A stretch of DNA of 64,000 bases from Candidatus Avoscillospira avicola (GCA_018712245.1 DVHE01000007.1:1-64000); one strand, 5' to 3'. Counted from the stretch's first letter, positions 8,504 to 19,807 are shown. The notes: generated by a model not told the origin, from the letters alone. Program-made: numbers and translations.

Positions 8504-9820
8504 TTATGAAACGGTGGTCATATCGTCAATGGGCCCGGAGAAGCTGCCCCGAAGGCCGTAGACGACGTGGCTGAGGACGTATTGGCCGTGGTTTACGAAA
8601 ATTTCCACCAGATTGGGTTCTACATAAATCTCCAGGGGGCAGCACGGAGCGGAGATGGGCGGAGTGCTGGCGGTCATCCGGTAGCCGGGGATTTGGTCGA
8701 ACACTTGGCTGCGATCTGCCGTGACGGCGCCTCTTTCCCGGCGGATTTGATAACCGAAGAGGTCCAGGGACGCGCCTTCTGGGAGAGAGGCCAGGATTCG
8801 CAGCGGCATTGTGGGCCGCGGGGAAGACACCGGCTGGGTGAACTGCGCGACCACCTGGGGGTGGGGCCGGAAGAAAACGCGCCCGTTCTCCCACTCCGCC
8901 ACCCGGGGCAGAGACATCATCCCACGCCAAGGACCGCGGCCGTCGGCCTCGCCGCGCACCGCTTGAGGCATCCGCATCCAGCCGATCAGGACGCGGCGGC
9001 CTTGGTCGTCCAGCGTGGACTGGGGCGCGTAGAGATCCAGGCCCCAGTCGAGATACGTGAAGGGCGCCAGAAGCCGGAGCGTACAGGTGTCCTCGGCAAA
9101 GTCCGCCGGGGCGTACATGGTCTGGTCGGCATACGGAAGGCCATCCTGTATCACTCCCATGGGTGAACCCACCAGCAGGTAGCTGCTGCCCAGGGGGAAG
9201 AGATCGGGACACTCCAGCATCGATCCAAAGGACGGATCGGTATAGCTGTTGGCGTAATTCCAATGCGTGCCGTCCCCGCTGCGATAAAAGAGAACCTTGC
9301 CCTGCCCCTGGGCTTTGCTGCCCAGGATCATGTAGTAGCCGCCGTCCGAGGCCCAGACCTTGGGGTCGCGGGTGTCGGCGGCGTCGCCCAGGGCCGGGTC
9401 CTCCAGCACAGGGATGATCTGCCGCTTGGACCAGTTGTCAAAGGTTCTGCCGTCCGGGGAGACGAGCATGGCCTGGCTGGTCTGCAGACCTCCGCCGCGG
9501 GCCAGATGAATATCCTCCGGCTCTTCCGCCAGATAGCGCACCGCAGAATAATAGAGATGCAGCTTACCGTCAAGTTCCAGGGCGCTGCCGGAGAAGACGC
9601 CGTTTCGATCGTATGCTTTTGAGGGAAACAGCGCGATCCCCAGGTGCGTCCAATGGACCAGATCGTGGCTGACGGCGTGGCCCCAATGCATGGTGCCCCA
9701 GCGGGGGGCGTAGGGGAAATGCTGATAAAACAGGTGATATGCCCCGTGAAAATAGAGAAACCCGTTGGGATCATTGATCCAATTCCCCGGAGCTTTCAGA
9801 TGGAGAAAGTCGGTAATCAT
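8504..9820 (-). CDS. Glycoside hydrolase family 32 (sucrose / fructan hydrolase)
   Basis: NWINDPNG, FSGSA, RDPKVW, ECPDLF GH32 motifs; ATG 9820 with AGAAGG RBS. Confidence 0.92.
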   Translation of the reverse strand: MITDFLHLKAPGNWINDPNGFLYFHGAYHLFYQHFPYAPRWGTMHWGHAVSHDLVHWTHLGIALFPSKAYDRNGVFSGSALELDGKLHLYYSAVRYLAEEPEDIHLARGGGLQTSQAMLVSPDGRTFDNWSKRQIIPVLEDPALGDAADTRDPKVWASDGGYYMILGSKAQGQGKVLFYRSGDGTHWNYANSYTDPSFGSMLECPDLFPLGSSYLLVGSPMGVIQDGLPYADQTMYAPADFAEDTCTLRLLAPFTYLDWGLDLYAPQSTLDDQGRRVLIGWMRMPQAVRGEADGRGPWRGMMSLPRVAEWENGRVFFRPHPQVVAQFTQPVSSPRPTMPLRILASLPEGASLDLFGYQIRRERGAVTADRSQVFDQIPGYRMTASTPPISAPCCPLEIYVEPNLVEIFVNHGQYVLSHVVYGLRGSFSGPIDDMTTVS

Positions 9821-9965
9821 AGAACACCTTCTCACAAAATAGGCGCCGGCGGAATGGCTCCGGCGCAAAATCCATTGCGCCGCTGGAGTGTCTGCTGCCG
9901 GGGCGCATATCATGCCGGGCTGCAACTCGTTCCATGAAACGACCATTTGGCCGGCACAGCAAAAT

Positions 9966-9988
9966 GGAACCGGTTACGTTCCGGTTTA
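9966..9988. promoter_or_regulatory. Candidate LacI-family operator
   Basis: AACCGG-TTACGTT-CCGGTT dyad in the divergent intergenic region between the GH32 gene and the LacI-family gene. Confidence 0.55.
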
Positions 9989-10281
9989 TTGTAACACTCA
10001 TGAGGAGAGCAGGTCAACTGCTTCCGGCGTAAAAAACGATTTTTGTCAATTCTGTACCAATGGGCTGGCGCCAATAGAGCCGCGCTTCCAAAGACGGGTG
10101 GCTGCCATCTTGCGGTTGCGTCCGGCGTGGCTCTTTGCTATAATATTGTCTACTGAATAAACCGCTGCGCGGCTGATTTGTGCGGCAAAGCCCGTGTAAT
10201 CCCACAAAAACAGTACCTTTTGCTGTTTTAACCAAACGCGGGAGACATATAAGTTGCAGATTTCCAAAGAAGGGCCATTCT

Positions 10282-11307
10282 ATGGAGATAAAAAAGAACG
10301 CTACATACGGCGATATTGCCAAATACACCAAGTTCTCAAAAACCACGATCTCCCGTTATTTCAATGACCCCGACACGTTGGCACCGGCCAGCCGGGAGAT
10401 TATCGCCAAAGCACTGGTCGACCTCGACTATCAGGAAAACAAGGTGGCGCGGATTTTAGCCAACGGCCAGACGGAATTCATTGGCGTGATTGTGCCGGAC
10501 TTCTATCACCACTTTTTTTATGAGATTCTCAACCGTATTCTCGGAACTTATGAGAACAATGGCTATAAATTTCTGGTTTTTGTAGGCAACAAAAAGGGGG
10601 AGATGGAGCGGCGGTACATCCAAGAGCTGATGGCCTACCAAATCGAGGGGTTGATTGTCCTCAGCCACACCCTCCCTTCCCAGGAATTGGCCGAACTGCA
10701 GATTCCCGTCGTCACCATTGAACGGGAGGACCAGTTTGTCTCCAGCGTCAACACCGATAACGAATTGGGCGGCCGGCTGGCTGCGGCGCATCTGGCGGAG
10801 CTGGACTGCGACGTGCTGATTCACATCAACTCCCATTCCTCGGAAGGTATCCCGGCTTACGACCGCGTCTCTGGCTTCTCCCAATACTGCCGGGAAAACG
10901 GGCTCCGCCATCAGGTGATCATTCGGCCTCTGGACGTCTCCTATGAGGCGGACAAGCAGACCCTGACGGAAATTCTGGAGCAAGTGGAGGCGCAGTATCC
11001 GGGCCAGCGGAAGGGAATCTTTATTTCCAACGACACCTTGGCCAACGGCTTTTTGAATGTCTTGTTCCACAAATTCGGCTGCCTGCCGTCCACATATCGC
11101 CTCATCGGCTTTGATGACTCCCCGGCTTCCCGGGCGGCAGTTGTGCCCATCAGCACCGTGGGTCAGCGGCTGGAACAGTTGGCGCAAGAGGCCATGGCGC
11201 TGCTGTCCGACCAAATCCGGGCAAAGAAAAGCGGCGCTGCTTCCAGCGCCCCCGTACATCGGGTGGTGGAGCCGGTGCTGATCCGGCGGGATACCACTGC
11301 CGGCTGA
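10282..11307 (+). CDS. LacI-family transcriptional regulator
   Basis: N-terminal HTH TYGDIAKYTKFSKTTISRYFNDPDTLAPASREII followed by sugar-binding domain. Confidence 0.93.
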   Translation: MEIKKNATYGDIAKYTKFSKTTISRYFNDPDTLAPASREIIAKALVDLDYQENKVARILANGQTEFIGVIVPDFYHHFFYEILNRILGTYENNGYKFLVFVGNKKGEMERRYIQELMAYQIEGLIVLSHTLPSQELAELQIPVVTIEREDQFVSSVNTDNELGGRLAAAHLAELDCDVLIHINSHSSEGIPAYDRVSGFSQYCRENGLRHQVIIRPLDVSYEADKQTLTEILEQVEAQYPGQRKGIFISNDTLANGFLNVLFHKFGCLPSTYRLIGFDDSPASRAAVVPISTVGQRLEQLAQEAMALLSDQIRAKKSGAASSAPVHRVVEPVLIRRDTTAG

Positions 11308-11319
11308 GTTGTGCCATAT

Positions 11320-11363
11320 CACAGAGAACCGCCCCTGCCAGATGGCAGGGGCGGTTCTCTGTG
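11320..11363. terminator. Bidirectional terminator between convergent genes
   Basis: 20-bp perfect stem CACAGAGAACCGCCCCTGCC / GGCAGGGGCGGTTCTCTGTG. Confidence 0.85.
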
Positions 11364-11378
11364 ACTTTATCGACTTTA

Positions 11379-13426
11379 TCAGCCTTCTTCGGCCTTCTTG
11401 GCTTCTTCGATGATCTTGGCCTGGTTCATCTGCGGCACTTCCTCATAGCGGACAAACTTGAGGCTGTAGGAGCCACGACCCTGGGTCATGGACCGCAGAT
11501 CGATGGCATAGGAGGACATTTCGCCCATGGGCACTTCAGCGTCCACCACCTGCTGGCCGTCGCCGGTGGGGGTCATGCCCATGACGCGGCCCCGGCGCTT
11601 GTTGAGGTCGCCGATGATGTCGCCCAGGTTAGCATCGGGGATGTAGACCTTCAGCTCGCCGATGGGCTCCAGCAGGGTGGGGGCAGCGGTGGGGATGCCT
11701 TCCTTATAGGCAATGCCCGCGGCGGTCTGGAAGGCCATATCGGAGGAGTCCACCGGATGGTAGGAGCCGAAGTACAGCGTAGCCTTCAGGAACACCAGGG
11801 GATAGCCGGCCAGGACGCCCTTGCCGATGCAGTTGCGCAGGCCCTTTTCGACGGAGGGGATGAAGTTCTTCGGCACGCAGCCGCCGACGGTCTCATCGGC
11901 AAAGACGAGGTCCTCGGTCTCGGTCTGGGGCTCGAAGCGGATGTAGACGTCGCCGAACTGGCCGTGGCCGCCGGACTGCTTCTTGTGCCGGCCGTGGACC
12001 TCGACCTTTTTCTTGATGGTCTCGCGGTAGGCAATCTTGGCGGGCCGCAGTTCAGCCTCCACCTTGAACTTGCTCAAGAGCTTGGAGCAGATGACGCCCA
12101 GGTGGATATCGCCCACGCCGGAGATGATCATTTCCTTGGTCTCGGTGTTGGTGCCGAAGCGGAAGGAGGCGTCCTCCTCGTTGAGCTTGGTGAGGCCGGC
12201 GGCGATCTTGTCCTCCTGGCCCTTGACCTTGGCGTAGATGGCCATGGTATAGCAGGGCTCGGCGTATTCCATGGGCTTCAGAGCCGTGACCTTACCGGCG
12301 AGGCCCAGGGTGTCGCCGGTCTTGACGCTGCCCAGCTTGGTGGCGACGCCGATGTCGCCGCAGCAGACTTTTGCGGTCTTCGTGAGGCTCTTGCCCTTGG
12401 CGAAGAAGATGTTGCTGAGCTTTTCGGTGGAGCCGGTGCGGGCGTTGACGACGCTCATGCCCTCGGTGATATCGCCGGAGATGACCTTGAAGTAGGAGTT
12501 TTTGCCGAACTGGTCGGAAATGGTCTTGAAGACGAAGAGCGCAGGGCTGCCCTTGGGATCCAGCAGCAGCTCGCCGCCGTCTGCGGTCTCCATGGCACGG
12601 CCCTCCAGCGGGTTGGGGCAGAACTTCACCAAATATTCCATCACGCGCTTGCTGCCGTAGCCGGCCAGCGCGCTGCCGCAGAATACCGGCGTGATGGACC
12701 GCTGACGCATACCGTCTTTGACGCCCTGAATGAGTTCCGCCTCAGTGAAGGGCTCCTCCATGAAGAACTTCTCCATAAATTCCTCGCTGGTCTCGGCCAC
12801 CTGCTCGGAAAGCTCTGCCAGGTACTCGTCGCAGCGGGCCTCTGCCTCGGGAGTCAGCGCCGCGGAATTGCCTTCGGTGTCCCGGGCGGTGCGGCTCAGG
12901 AGGTCCACCAGGCCGACGCACTTGTCGCCCTTCATCATGGGGAAGATCAGCGGCACGACGGTGTTGCCGAAAGCGGCGCGCATATCGTCCACGACCTTGT
13001 AGTAGTTGGCGTGATCCTCGTCCATCTTGGAGATATAGAACATAGTGGGCAGCTTGGCGTCCTTGAGGGACTTCCAGGCCTTCTCGGTGCCGACGGAGAT
13101 GCCGCCCTTGGCCGAGAGGACGATCAGGCCGGCGTCGGCCACGCGGAGGGACTGGACGATCTCGCCGGCAAAGTCGAAGAAGCCGGGATTGTCCAGAATG
13201 TTGATCTTGCAATGATCAAACTCCACCGGGATGATGGAAGTGGAAATAGAATACTGCCGCTTGATCTCCTCGGGGTCAAAGTCAGAAACGGTATTGCCGT
13301 CGGCAATGGAGCCCAGACGGTCGGTGCCGTTGGTTAAAAACAGCATATCCTCAGCCAGGATGGTCTTTCCGTCTCCACCATGTCCCAGCAGGCAAATCGT
13401 GCGAATGTCCTTGGCAGTGTAGCTCA
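11379..13426 (-). CDS. Elongation factor G-like GTPase paralog with atypical G motifs
   Basis: Full-length EF-G domain order; G1 GHGGDGKT, G3 DNPGF, G4 SKMD; RBS GGAAAGGAG before ATG. Confidence 0.9.
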
Positions 13427-13615
13427 TAACGATTGTTTCTCCTTTCCGTGGGCCTGTCAATTGAGGGGAAGCGGCCCTGCTTGCGGCAAAAGCTTTTTAC
13501 CGCCTAACAGAATAAATTATAATTCATTCCCAAAACGAATGCAATTACAATCTGTCTTGTCCGGCGTAGTGCCCAAATATTTGTGCCATTTGGAGAAATT
13601 GAGCCTTAAAATTTA

Positions 13616-15751
13616 TTAGCTTTTCCCAACAAACCCTGTCACCATCAAGGTGGGAACCTGCCAAAGAAGCTGATAGAGAAGTAGATTGAGGGCAGAGGCA
13701 GAGGCTGTGGAGTCCAGGTAAGTGAGGATGCACATCAGCGCGGTACCCAAAATACCGGAAAGGATCGACAGGACCAGCGCCCCGTGGACCGTCCGGCGCA
13801 GCTGCCGTCCGCCGGTGACGGCGGCGGCAAAGCTCACAAAGCTGTCCCGGGCCATCAGCGCCCCCTGGCGTCCGTGTTCCCCGGCCTCCTGGCTGGAGAG
13901 GCGGGCCCGCTCGGCCACCACCGGGAACTCCAGCCGGTCGGTGGAGATCTTATAGCGCTTTTTCACCAGTGCAGGCGTGATCATAAAGTCCCGCGTGGCC
14001 AGCACCGGCGTGAGGCCGGGGCTGCGCAGCACTGCCGTGAGTCCGGCGCGGCAGGTGGACGCCGGCGCATAGGTCAGGGCGAAGACGCCCACCAGCTCCT
14101 GGTTCACCGAGATATACACCGCCGACTGGACCCGGGTGCCCTCGGGCACGTGGACGCCCATCAGCCGCATAAAGGGGAGGGAGCCCAGCAGCACCACATC
14201 GCCGCGAATCTCGGCGCCCAGGCCGCCGCCCTCGTACTGGCGGAAGGAGTCGGCGCTGTAGCGCCGGCCGTTTTCGCTTTTCATCACCTCTTCAAAGAGG
14301 GGGACAAGGCCGCTGCCGGCAGCCTGCAGCACGGCGGTGGCGTAACCCACCACTTGGCGGATGGGCATGTCGGAATACATCTTCATGCCGTTCATGGAGA
14401 TGTTGGATTTGGGAAAGAGGTCGGCGTCCTCGATGACGATGCCGCCCTCGCCACTGAGAATCTTGGCGCCGCGCCAGCCGCAGATGGCGGCGCCGGCCCG
14501 GTTCAACCGGCGGGCCAGCAGGGCAAAGGGCCGGGCACAGCTCAGGAAGGCGCCGGCGGGCAGTGCCGCAGAGAGGAGCGCTGCCCAGGCCCAGAGGAAG
14601 TTGCTGCCGCCCTGTATCGCGGCAAACACCGCCAGGCCTGCTGTCACCACCAGCATCAGCGGGGCGTAGACCCGCATGGCCTTCTGGGCGGCGTCGGGCG
14701 TTTCCAGCATGGCGGTAAAGTCCTGCAGGCTGCCCTCCCGGCGGAAGATGCAGTCGAGGCCATGCCAGGCTTTTTCTTCTTTGACGGCTGCCACCGGTGC
14801 GTCCATGGACAGGACCGTCTTCAGAGTGCGCCACTTGGCGCGCTTTTCCAGGGTGATACTCCAGAGCGCCAGCAGCAGCATCAGAGCCGGAGCGGTACAG
14901 AAGGGAAGCCGTTGGGCCGGAATGGCAAAAAACGCATCGGCCACCGTCACCAATACCGTCACGGTCAGCAGAGACATCAAGTCGAATTTCAGCCGCAGGG
15001 CCTGATAAATGCCCCGCAAAAACACTTCCGCCGTCAGGAGACTCTGCACCAGCAGCAGCGCCAGCATGGCCACGGAGAGCCCCCAGGTGCTGCCGGTGAG
15101 ATCCAGCCCGCCCACGGGGAAGCTGGCAAGGCACAGCAAAACGGCCGAAGCGATGGTCAGAAAGACGTTGGTCATCAGGCGGATGCGCAGTGTCCCGGCC
15201 TTGGCGTAGTCGGCACAGGCATCCTCCGGCGAGGGGTAGACGATCTCGGGCTCCTCCCGCTTCCGGGCTTTTTCCGCGGCCCGCTGGGCACGCCGCTCCT
15301 GGCTCTCCAGCCGGCGCCGGCGTTTTTCCTCCCGCTTCTGGGCGAGGAGCAGCTCTGCTTCGGGAATCGGCGGCTCCTCGGGCATTTCCACCGGGGTAGA
15401 GGGGGCCGGAGGCTCTTCTTCCGCGTCTTCCTCCGTCACAGGGCCGAAGCGGATGGTGTCGCCGGAGAGATCGGTGATTTTAAACCGGGGCTTTTCCCGC
15501 TGTTCTGCCGCCACCCGCATCACCGCAGGGAGCTGCTGTGCGGGCTCGGCCGGGGACTGCGCTTCGGGTACGGGCTCCGGTTCCGGCGTCGGTTCGGGCG
15601 CCGGGGCCGGCGCAGGGTCCGGTTTGGACGCGGGCTCCGGCGGTGTGGTCCAGGAACCGAATTCCCGCATGATGTCCTCCAGCGAGTATTCTTCCTCCGA
15701 AACAGGGGCATCGTTATAAAATTGTTCCTCCTGCTCCAGGTGCTTGTCCAT
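13616..15751 (-). CDS. Membrane protein resembling a degenerate P-type ATPase, with Pro/Glu-rich cytoplasmic N-terminus
   Basis: TM segments, AAICGWRGAKILSGEGGIVIEDADLFPK aligns by eye with the GGxALExL..VVFDKTGTLT region; GGGLGAEIRGDVVLLGSLPFMRLMGV resembles N-domain GxGVxAxVxGxxVxVGS. Confidence 0.6.
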   Translation of the reverse strand: MDKHLEQEEQFYNDAPVSEEEYSLEDIMREFGSWTTPPEPASKPDPAPAPAPEPTPEPEPVPEAQSPAEPAQQLPAVMRVAAEQREKPRFKITDLSGDTIRFGPVTEEDAEEEPPAPSTPVEMPEEPPIPEAELLLAQKREEKRRRRLESQERRAQRAAEKARKREEPEIVYPSPEDACADYAKAGTLRIRLMTNVFLTIASAVLLCLASFPVGGLDLTGSTWGLSVAMLALLLVQSLLTAEVFLRGIYQALRLKFDLMSLLTVTVLVTVADAFFAIPAQRLPFCTAPALMLLLALWSITLEKRAKWRTLKTVLSMDAPVAAVKEEKAWHGLDCIFRREGSLQDFTAMLETPDAAQKAMRVYAPLMLVVTAGLAVFAAIQGGSNFLWAWAALLSAALPAGAFLSCARPFALLARRLNRAGAAICGWRGAKILSGEGGIVIEDADLFPKSNISMNGMKMYSDMPIRQVVGYATAVLQAAGSGLVPLFEEVMKSENGRRYSADSFRQYEGGGLGAEIRGDVVLLGSLPFMRLMGVHVPEGTRVQSAVYISVNQELVGVFALTYAPASTCRAGLTAVLRSPGLTPVLATRDFMITPALVKKRYKISTDRLEFPVVAERARLSSQEAGEHGRQGALMARDSFVSFAAAVTGGRQLRRTVHGALVLSILSGILGTALMCILTYLDSTASASALNLLLYQLLWQVPTLMVTGFVGKS

Positions 15752-15836
15752 GGTGGTTCTCCAATCTGATAAAGGTAACGGGACACGCAAAGGCCGCTGG
15801 CATCGGGGCATAAACCCTTTGCCAGCCGCGCTTGCT

Positions 15837-16628
15837 TTATCGAGCGGCGGTATATCGCTGCCGCACGGCCTCGTAGAGCAGCACGGCGGCGGCGGACGAG
15901 GCGTTGAGGGAGTTGATTTGTCCCTTCATGGGGATGGAAAGCAGCAGATCGCACCGCTCCGCCACAAGCCGGCTCATGCCGAAGCCCTCCGAGCCGATGA
16001 CGATGGCCGTGGGGCCCTGGAAGTCGGCGTGGTAGAGGTCGGTGGTGCCGGCGGCGTCAGTGCCGAAGACCCAGATGCCCTGGCGCTTTAAATCCTCAAT
16101 GGTGGAGGCCAGGTTGGAAACCCGGGCCACCGGCATGTGCTCTACGGCGCCGGCGGAGGTCTTGGCCACCACGGCGGTCAGGCCTACGCTGCGGCGCTTG
16201 GGGATGATGACGCCGTGGGCGCCGGCGCACTCGGCGGTGCGGAGGATGGCGCCCAGATTGTGCGGGTCGGACAGCTCATCGCAGAGAATCAGCAGCGGCG
16301 CTTCGCCCCGGTCCGCCGCCCGCTGGAGGATCTCCTCCACCGTGGCGTAGCTGTGGGCCGCGGCCTGGGCGATGATGCCCTGGTGGGCATGGGTCTGGCT
16401 CATCTGATCCAGTCGGCGCCGGTCCACCTGCACCACGGCGGCGCCGGCTTCCCGGGCCAGAGCTGCCAGGCGGGAGAGCGCCCGGTCTGTGTCGCCGTCG
16501 GCCACAAAGACCTTGTCCAGGGTTCGGCCGGATTTCAGCGCCTCGGATATGGCGTTGCGACCTTCAATCAAATCCGTCGCTTCCGCCCGTTCCCGGGGCT
16601 CGCGGCGGGAATAGTTCTTTTTATCCAT
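15837..16628 (-). CDS. rlmB: 23S rRNA (guanosine-2'-O-)-methyltransferase RlmB / TrmH family
   Basis: LIEGRNAISEAL..., DPHNLGAILRTAECAGAHGVI, VIGSEGFGMSRLV, IPMKGQINSLNASSAAAVLLYE. Confidence 0.93.
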   Translation of the reverse strand: MDKKNYSRREPRERAEATDLIEGRNAISEALKSGRTLDKVFVADGDTDRALSRLAALAREAGAAVVQVDRRRLDQMSQTHAHQGIIAQAAAHSYATVEEILQRAADRGEAPLLILCDELSDPHNLGAILRTAECAGAHGVIIPKRRSVGLTAVVAKTSAGAVEHMPVARVSNLASTIEDLKRQGIWVFGTDAAGTTDLYHADFQGPTAIVIGSEGFGMSRLVAERCDLLLSIPMKGQINSLNASSAAAVLLYEAVRQRYTAAR

Positions 16629-16902
16629 GTTCGTCTCCAACTTGATCTTGGGGGATTTTTCCCAGATTATTGACAAGATACCAACATATAGTATAGCAGG
16701 ATTGCCGACAGGATACAAGGGAAACGGTCAAAATTCTCGGGAATTTCAAAGCTGGGATATTCATAGAAAATTTACAGGAAGTTGCAGCTTTCTCCTTGTA
16801 TCCGTGGGATTTTTATGCTAATATGGATACGATTTTATGGTGCCCCGCTTTTGACCATCTGCGGCGGCTCCTTCTCTTTCTTTGCAAAAGGAGGCGCAGG
16901 CC

Positions 16903-18858
16903 TTGAACAACGATCCGAAAAAAAATCACTCCGGGCGGGACCCGCAGAACGACCCGGATCAGAGTAAACGCACCAAAAGCATCCTCACCATGGTCGTGGT
17001 GGCGCTGGTGTTTACCGTCATCATCAACCTCATTTATACCAGTATATCCAATTCTTACCTCAAGCAAATCACTTACACCGAATTTACCGATATGCTGGAG
17101 GCAGGGCAGGTTCAGGCTGTCGACATTGACACCGACCGCTTTCTGATCCTCACCAAGGAGGAGGCCGAGAAGCCCTCGGCCAAGCAGATCATTTATTATA
17201 CGGGCCGCGCCTCCGGCTGGGACTATTCGGCGCTCGACGCCGAGCTGGACGCCCAGGGCGTGGAGAAGGACGTGCCCATCGTCGAGGAAATGAGCCCGCT
17301 GCTCTCCATCCTGCTCACCTGGATCTTGCCGCTGGCGATCTTCTACCTGGTCATCAGCCTCTTTATGAACTCCATGAGTAAGCGCATGGGCGGTGGCGGC
17401 GGCATCGGCGGCATCGGCCAGAGCAAGGCTAAGGTCTATATGGAAAAGGAGACCGGCGTCACCTTTGCCGACGTGGCCGGCCAGGACGAGGCCAAGGAAT
17501 CCCTGGTGGAGATCATCGACTTCCTCCACAACCCCCAGAAGTACGCCGCCATCGGCGCCAAGCTCCCCAAGGGCGCGCTACTGGTGGGCTCCCCCGGTAC
17601 CGGCAAGACGCTGCTGGCCAAGGCCGTGGCCGGCGAGGCCAAGGTGCCCTTCTTCTCCATCTCCGGCTCGGACTTTGTGGAGATGTTCGTGGGCGTCGGC
17701 GCCAGCCGCGTCCGGGACTTGTTCCAACAGGCCGCCAAGGTGGCTCCGGCCATCGTGTTCATCGACGAGATCGACGCCATCGGCCGCACCCGGGATTCCC
17801 GCTTCGGCGGCAACGACGAGCGCGAGCAGACCCTCAACCAGCTGCTGGCCGAGCTGGACGGCTTCGACTCCAGCAAGGGCGTCGTCATCCTGGCCGCCAC
17901 CAACCGGCCCGAGATTCTCGACAAGGCCCTGCTGCGGCCCGGCCGCTTTGACCGGCGCATCACGGTGGACCGGCCCAACCTGGCCGGACGGTATCAGACC
18001 CTCCGGGTTCACACCAAGAACATCAAATTGGCCGAGGACGTGGACCTCAACAAGATCGCCCAGGCCACGGCCGGCGCCGTGGGCGCGGACCTGGCCAACC
18101 TGGTCAACGAGGCTGCTCTCCGGGCCGTGCGCATGGGCCGCAAGGCCGTCAATCAGGAGGACCTGATGGTCTCCTTCGAAGTGGTCATCGCCGGCACGGA
18201 GAAAAAGGGCACCGTCCTCACCGACATGGAAAAGCGCATGGTTGCCTATCACGAGGTGGGCCACGCCCTGGTCGCTGCCCTCCAGAAGCACTCCCAGCCG
18301 GTGTCTAAGATCACCATCGTGCCCCACACCTCCGGCGCGCTGGGCTACACGCTCCAGATGCCCGAGGAGGAGAAGTTCCTCAGCTCCAAGGAAGAACTCA
18401 TCACCGAGCTGGAGACACTGCTGGGCGGCCGCGCCGCCGAGCAGGTGGTCTTCGGTTCCATGACCACCGGTGCCTCCAATGACATCGAGCGGGCCACAGA
18501 GTTGGCCCGGCGGATGATCACCCAGTACGGCATGAGCGAGCGCTTCGGCCTGATGGCGCTGTCCACGGTGTCCAACCCCTATCTGGACGGCAGCACCATG
18601 ATGAACTGCGCCGACGTCACCGCGGCCCAGGCCGACGAGGAGATCAAAGAGCTGCTGGCCAAGTGCTATGCAAAATCCTGCCAGGTGCTGCGGGAAAACC
18701 GGGGCCTCCTGGACGAGATCGCGCTGTTCCTTCTGCAGAAGGAGACCATTACCGGCGACGAGCTGATGGCCTATGTCAACGCCGACAAGCAGCAGCTGCC
18801 GCCCGCCGAGGAAGAGACCACGGAGGAGCCGGAAGCCCCCCAGCAGCCCGAGGCATAA
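16903..18858 (+). CDS. ftsH: ATP-dependent zinc metalloprotease FtsH (probable TTG start after AAAAGGAGG)
   Basis: AAA Walker [17 protein letters not shown] zinc motif. Confidence 0.96.
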   Translation: MNNDPKKNHSGRDPQNDPDQSKRTKSILTMVVVALVFTVIINLIYTSISNSYLKQITYTEFTDMLEAGQVQAVDIDTDRFLILTKEEAEKPSAKQIIYYTGRASGWDYSALDAELDAQGVEKDVPIVEEMSPLLSILLTWILPLAIFYLVISLFMNSMSKRMGGGGGIGGIGQSKAKVYMEKETGVTFADVAGQDEAKESLVEIIDFLHNPQKYAAIGAKLPKGALLVGSPGTGKTLLAKAVAGEAKVPFFSISGSDFVEMFVGVGASRVRDLFQQAAKVAPAIVFIDEIDAIGRTRDSRFGGNDEREQTLNQLLAELDGFDSSKGVVILAATNRPEILDKALLRPGRFDRRITVDRPNLAGRYQTLRVHTKNIKLAEDVDLNKIAQATAGAVGADLANLVNEAALRAVRMGRKAVNQEDLMVSFEVVIAGTEKKGTVLTDMEKRMVAYHEVGHALVAALQKHSQPVSKITIVPHTSGALGYTLQMPEEEKFLSSKEELITELETLLGGRAAEQVVFGSMTTGASNDIERATELARRMITQYGMSERFGLMALSTVSNPYLDGSTMMNCADVTAAQADEEIKELLAKCYAKSCQVLRENRGLLDEIALFLLQKETITGDELMAYVNADKQQLPPAEEETTEEPEAPQQPEA

Positions 18859-18955
18859 ATAGAAATGCCGCCGTACGGATTCGTAGGGGCCGATGCCCAC
18901 ATCGGCCCACCGCCGTAAGGCGGCATTTTCCGGCATCTGTGAAAGGAGAACGCCT

Positions 18956-19807
18956 ATGCTCACCACGACGCTGATTCCCGATACCGCCGAGGTGGAAAAG
19001 AACCTCAGCGCCTTGCAGAAATTTCTAGACTCCATCAGCCTCACGAAAATCGTCACCGCCCTGGTGCTGCTGGCCGTGTGCCTGCTGATGACGAAGCTCA
19101 TCTTGAAGGGGCAGGACAAGCTCCTGGGCCGCTCCAAGCTGGATAAGAGCCTCCACGGCCTCACTCGCTCCTTTACCAAGATCCTCCTCCTCTTTATCAC
19201 CGTCATGGTGGTGGCCGGCAGTCTGGGGATCGACACCTCGTCCCTGCTGGCCGTTTTAAGCGTCGCCGGCCTGGCCGCGTCCCTGGCGCTCCAGGATTCC
19301 CTCTCTAATCTCGCCAGCGGCATCAACATCCTTCTCACTAAGCCCTTCGTGGTGGGCGACTTTGTCACTGCCGGCACCTACAGCGGCACGGTCCAGGAGA
19401 TCCGCATCGCCTATACCCAGCTCAGCACCCCGGAAAACCAGGTGGTGATGATCCCCAACCGCACCGTCACCGCCTCAGTGATCATCAATTACTCCACCCA
19501 GAGCAAGCGGCGGCTGGATCTGACGGTCTCAGCCTCCTATGACGCCCCCACGGAACTGGTGCTGGAGGCCCTGCGGGAAGCCGCTGCCATCCCGCAGGTG
19601 CTGCCGGACGAACCCTCCATGTTCCGCCTGAGCGGCTATGGCGACAGCGCCATCAACTATTTGCTCCGGGTGTGGACCACCACGGCGGACTACTGGGACG
19701 CCTATTTCGACATCCTGGAGCGGGTGCGCACCAGCTTCGAGGCCCGTGGGATCGAGATGACCTACCCCCATCTCAACGTCCATATGGCCCCCACGGAAAC
19801 GTCGTGA
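18956..19807 (+). CDS. Small-conductance mechanosensitive channel (MscS family)
   Basis: LAVLSVAGLAASLALQDSLSNLASGINILLTKPFVVGDFV; RBS GAAAGGAG. Confidence 0.93.
   Translation: MLTTTLIPDTAEVEKNLSALQKFLDSISLTKIVTALVLLAVCLLMTKLILKGQDKLLGRSKLDKSLHGLTRSFTKILLLFITVMVVAGSLGIDTSSLLAVLSVAGLAASLALQDSLSNLASGINILLTKPFVVGDFVTAGTYSGTVQEIRIAYTQLSTPENQVVMIPNRTVTASVIINYSTQSKRRLDLTVSASYDAPTELVLEALREAAAIPQVLPDEPSMFRLSGYGDSAINYLLRVWTTTADYWDAYFDILERVRTSFEARGIEMTYPHLNVHMAPTETS

Noticed and set aside
6059-9820. A polysaccharide utilisation or transporter-linked sucrose operon
   Set aside because: Only the two enzymes and the LacI regulator are present; no transporter or fructokinase in the window.
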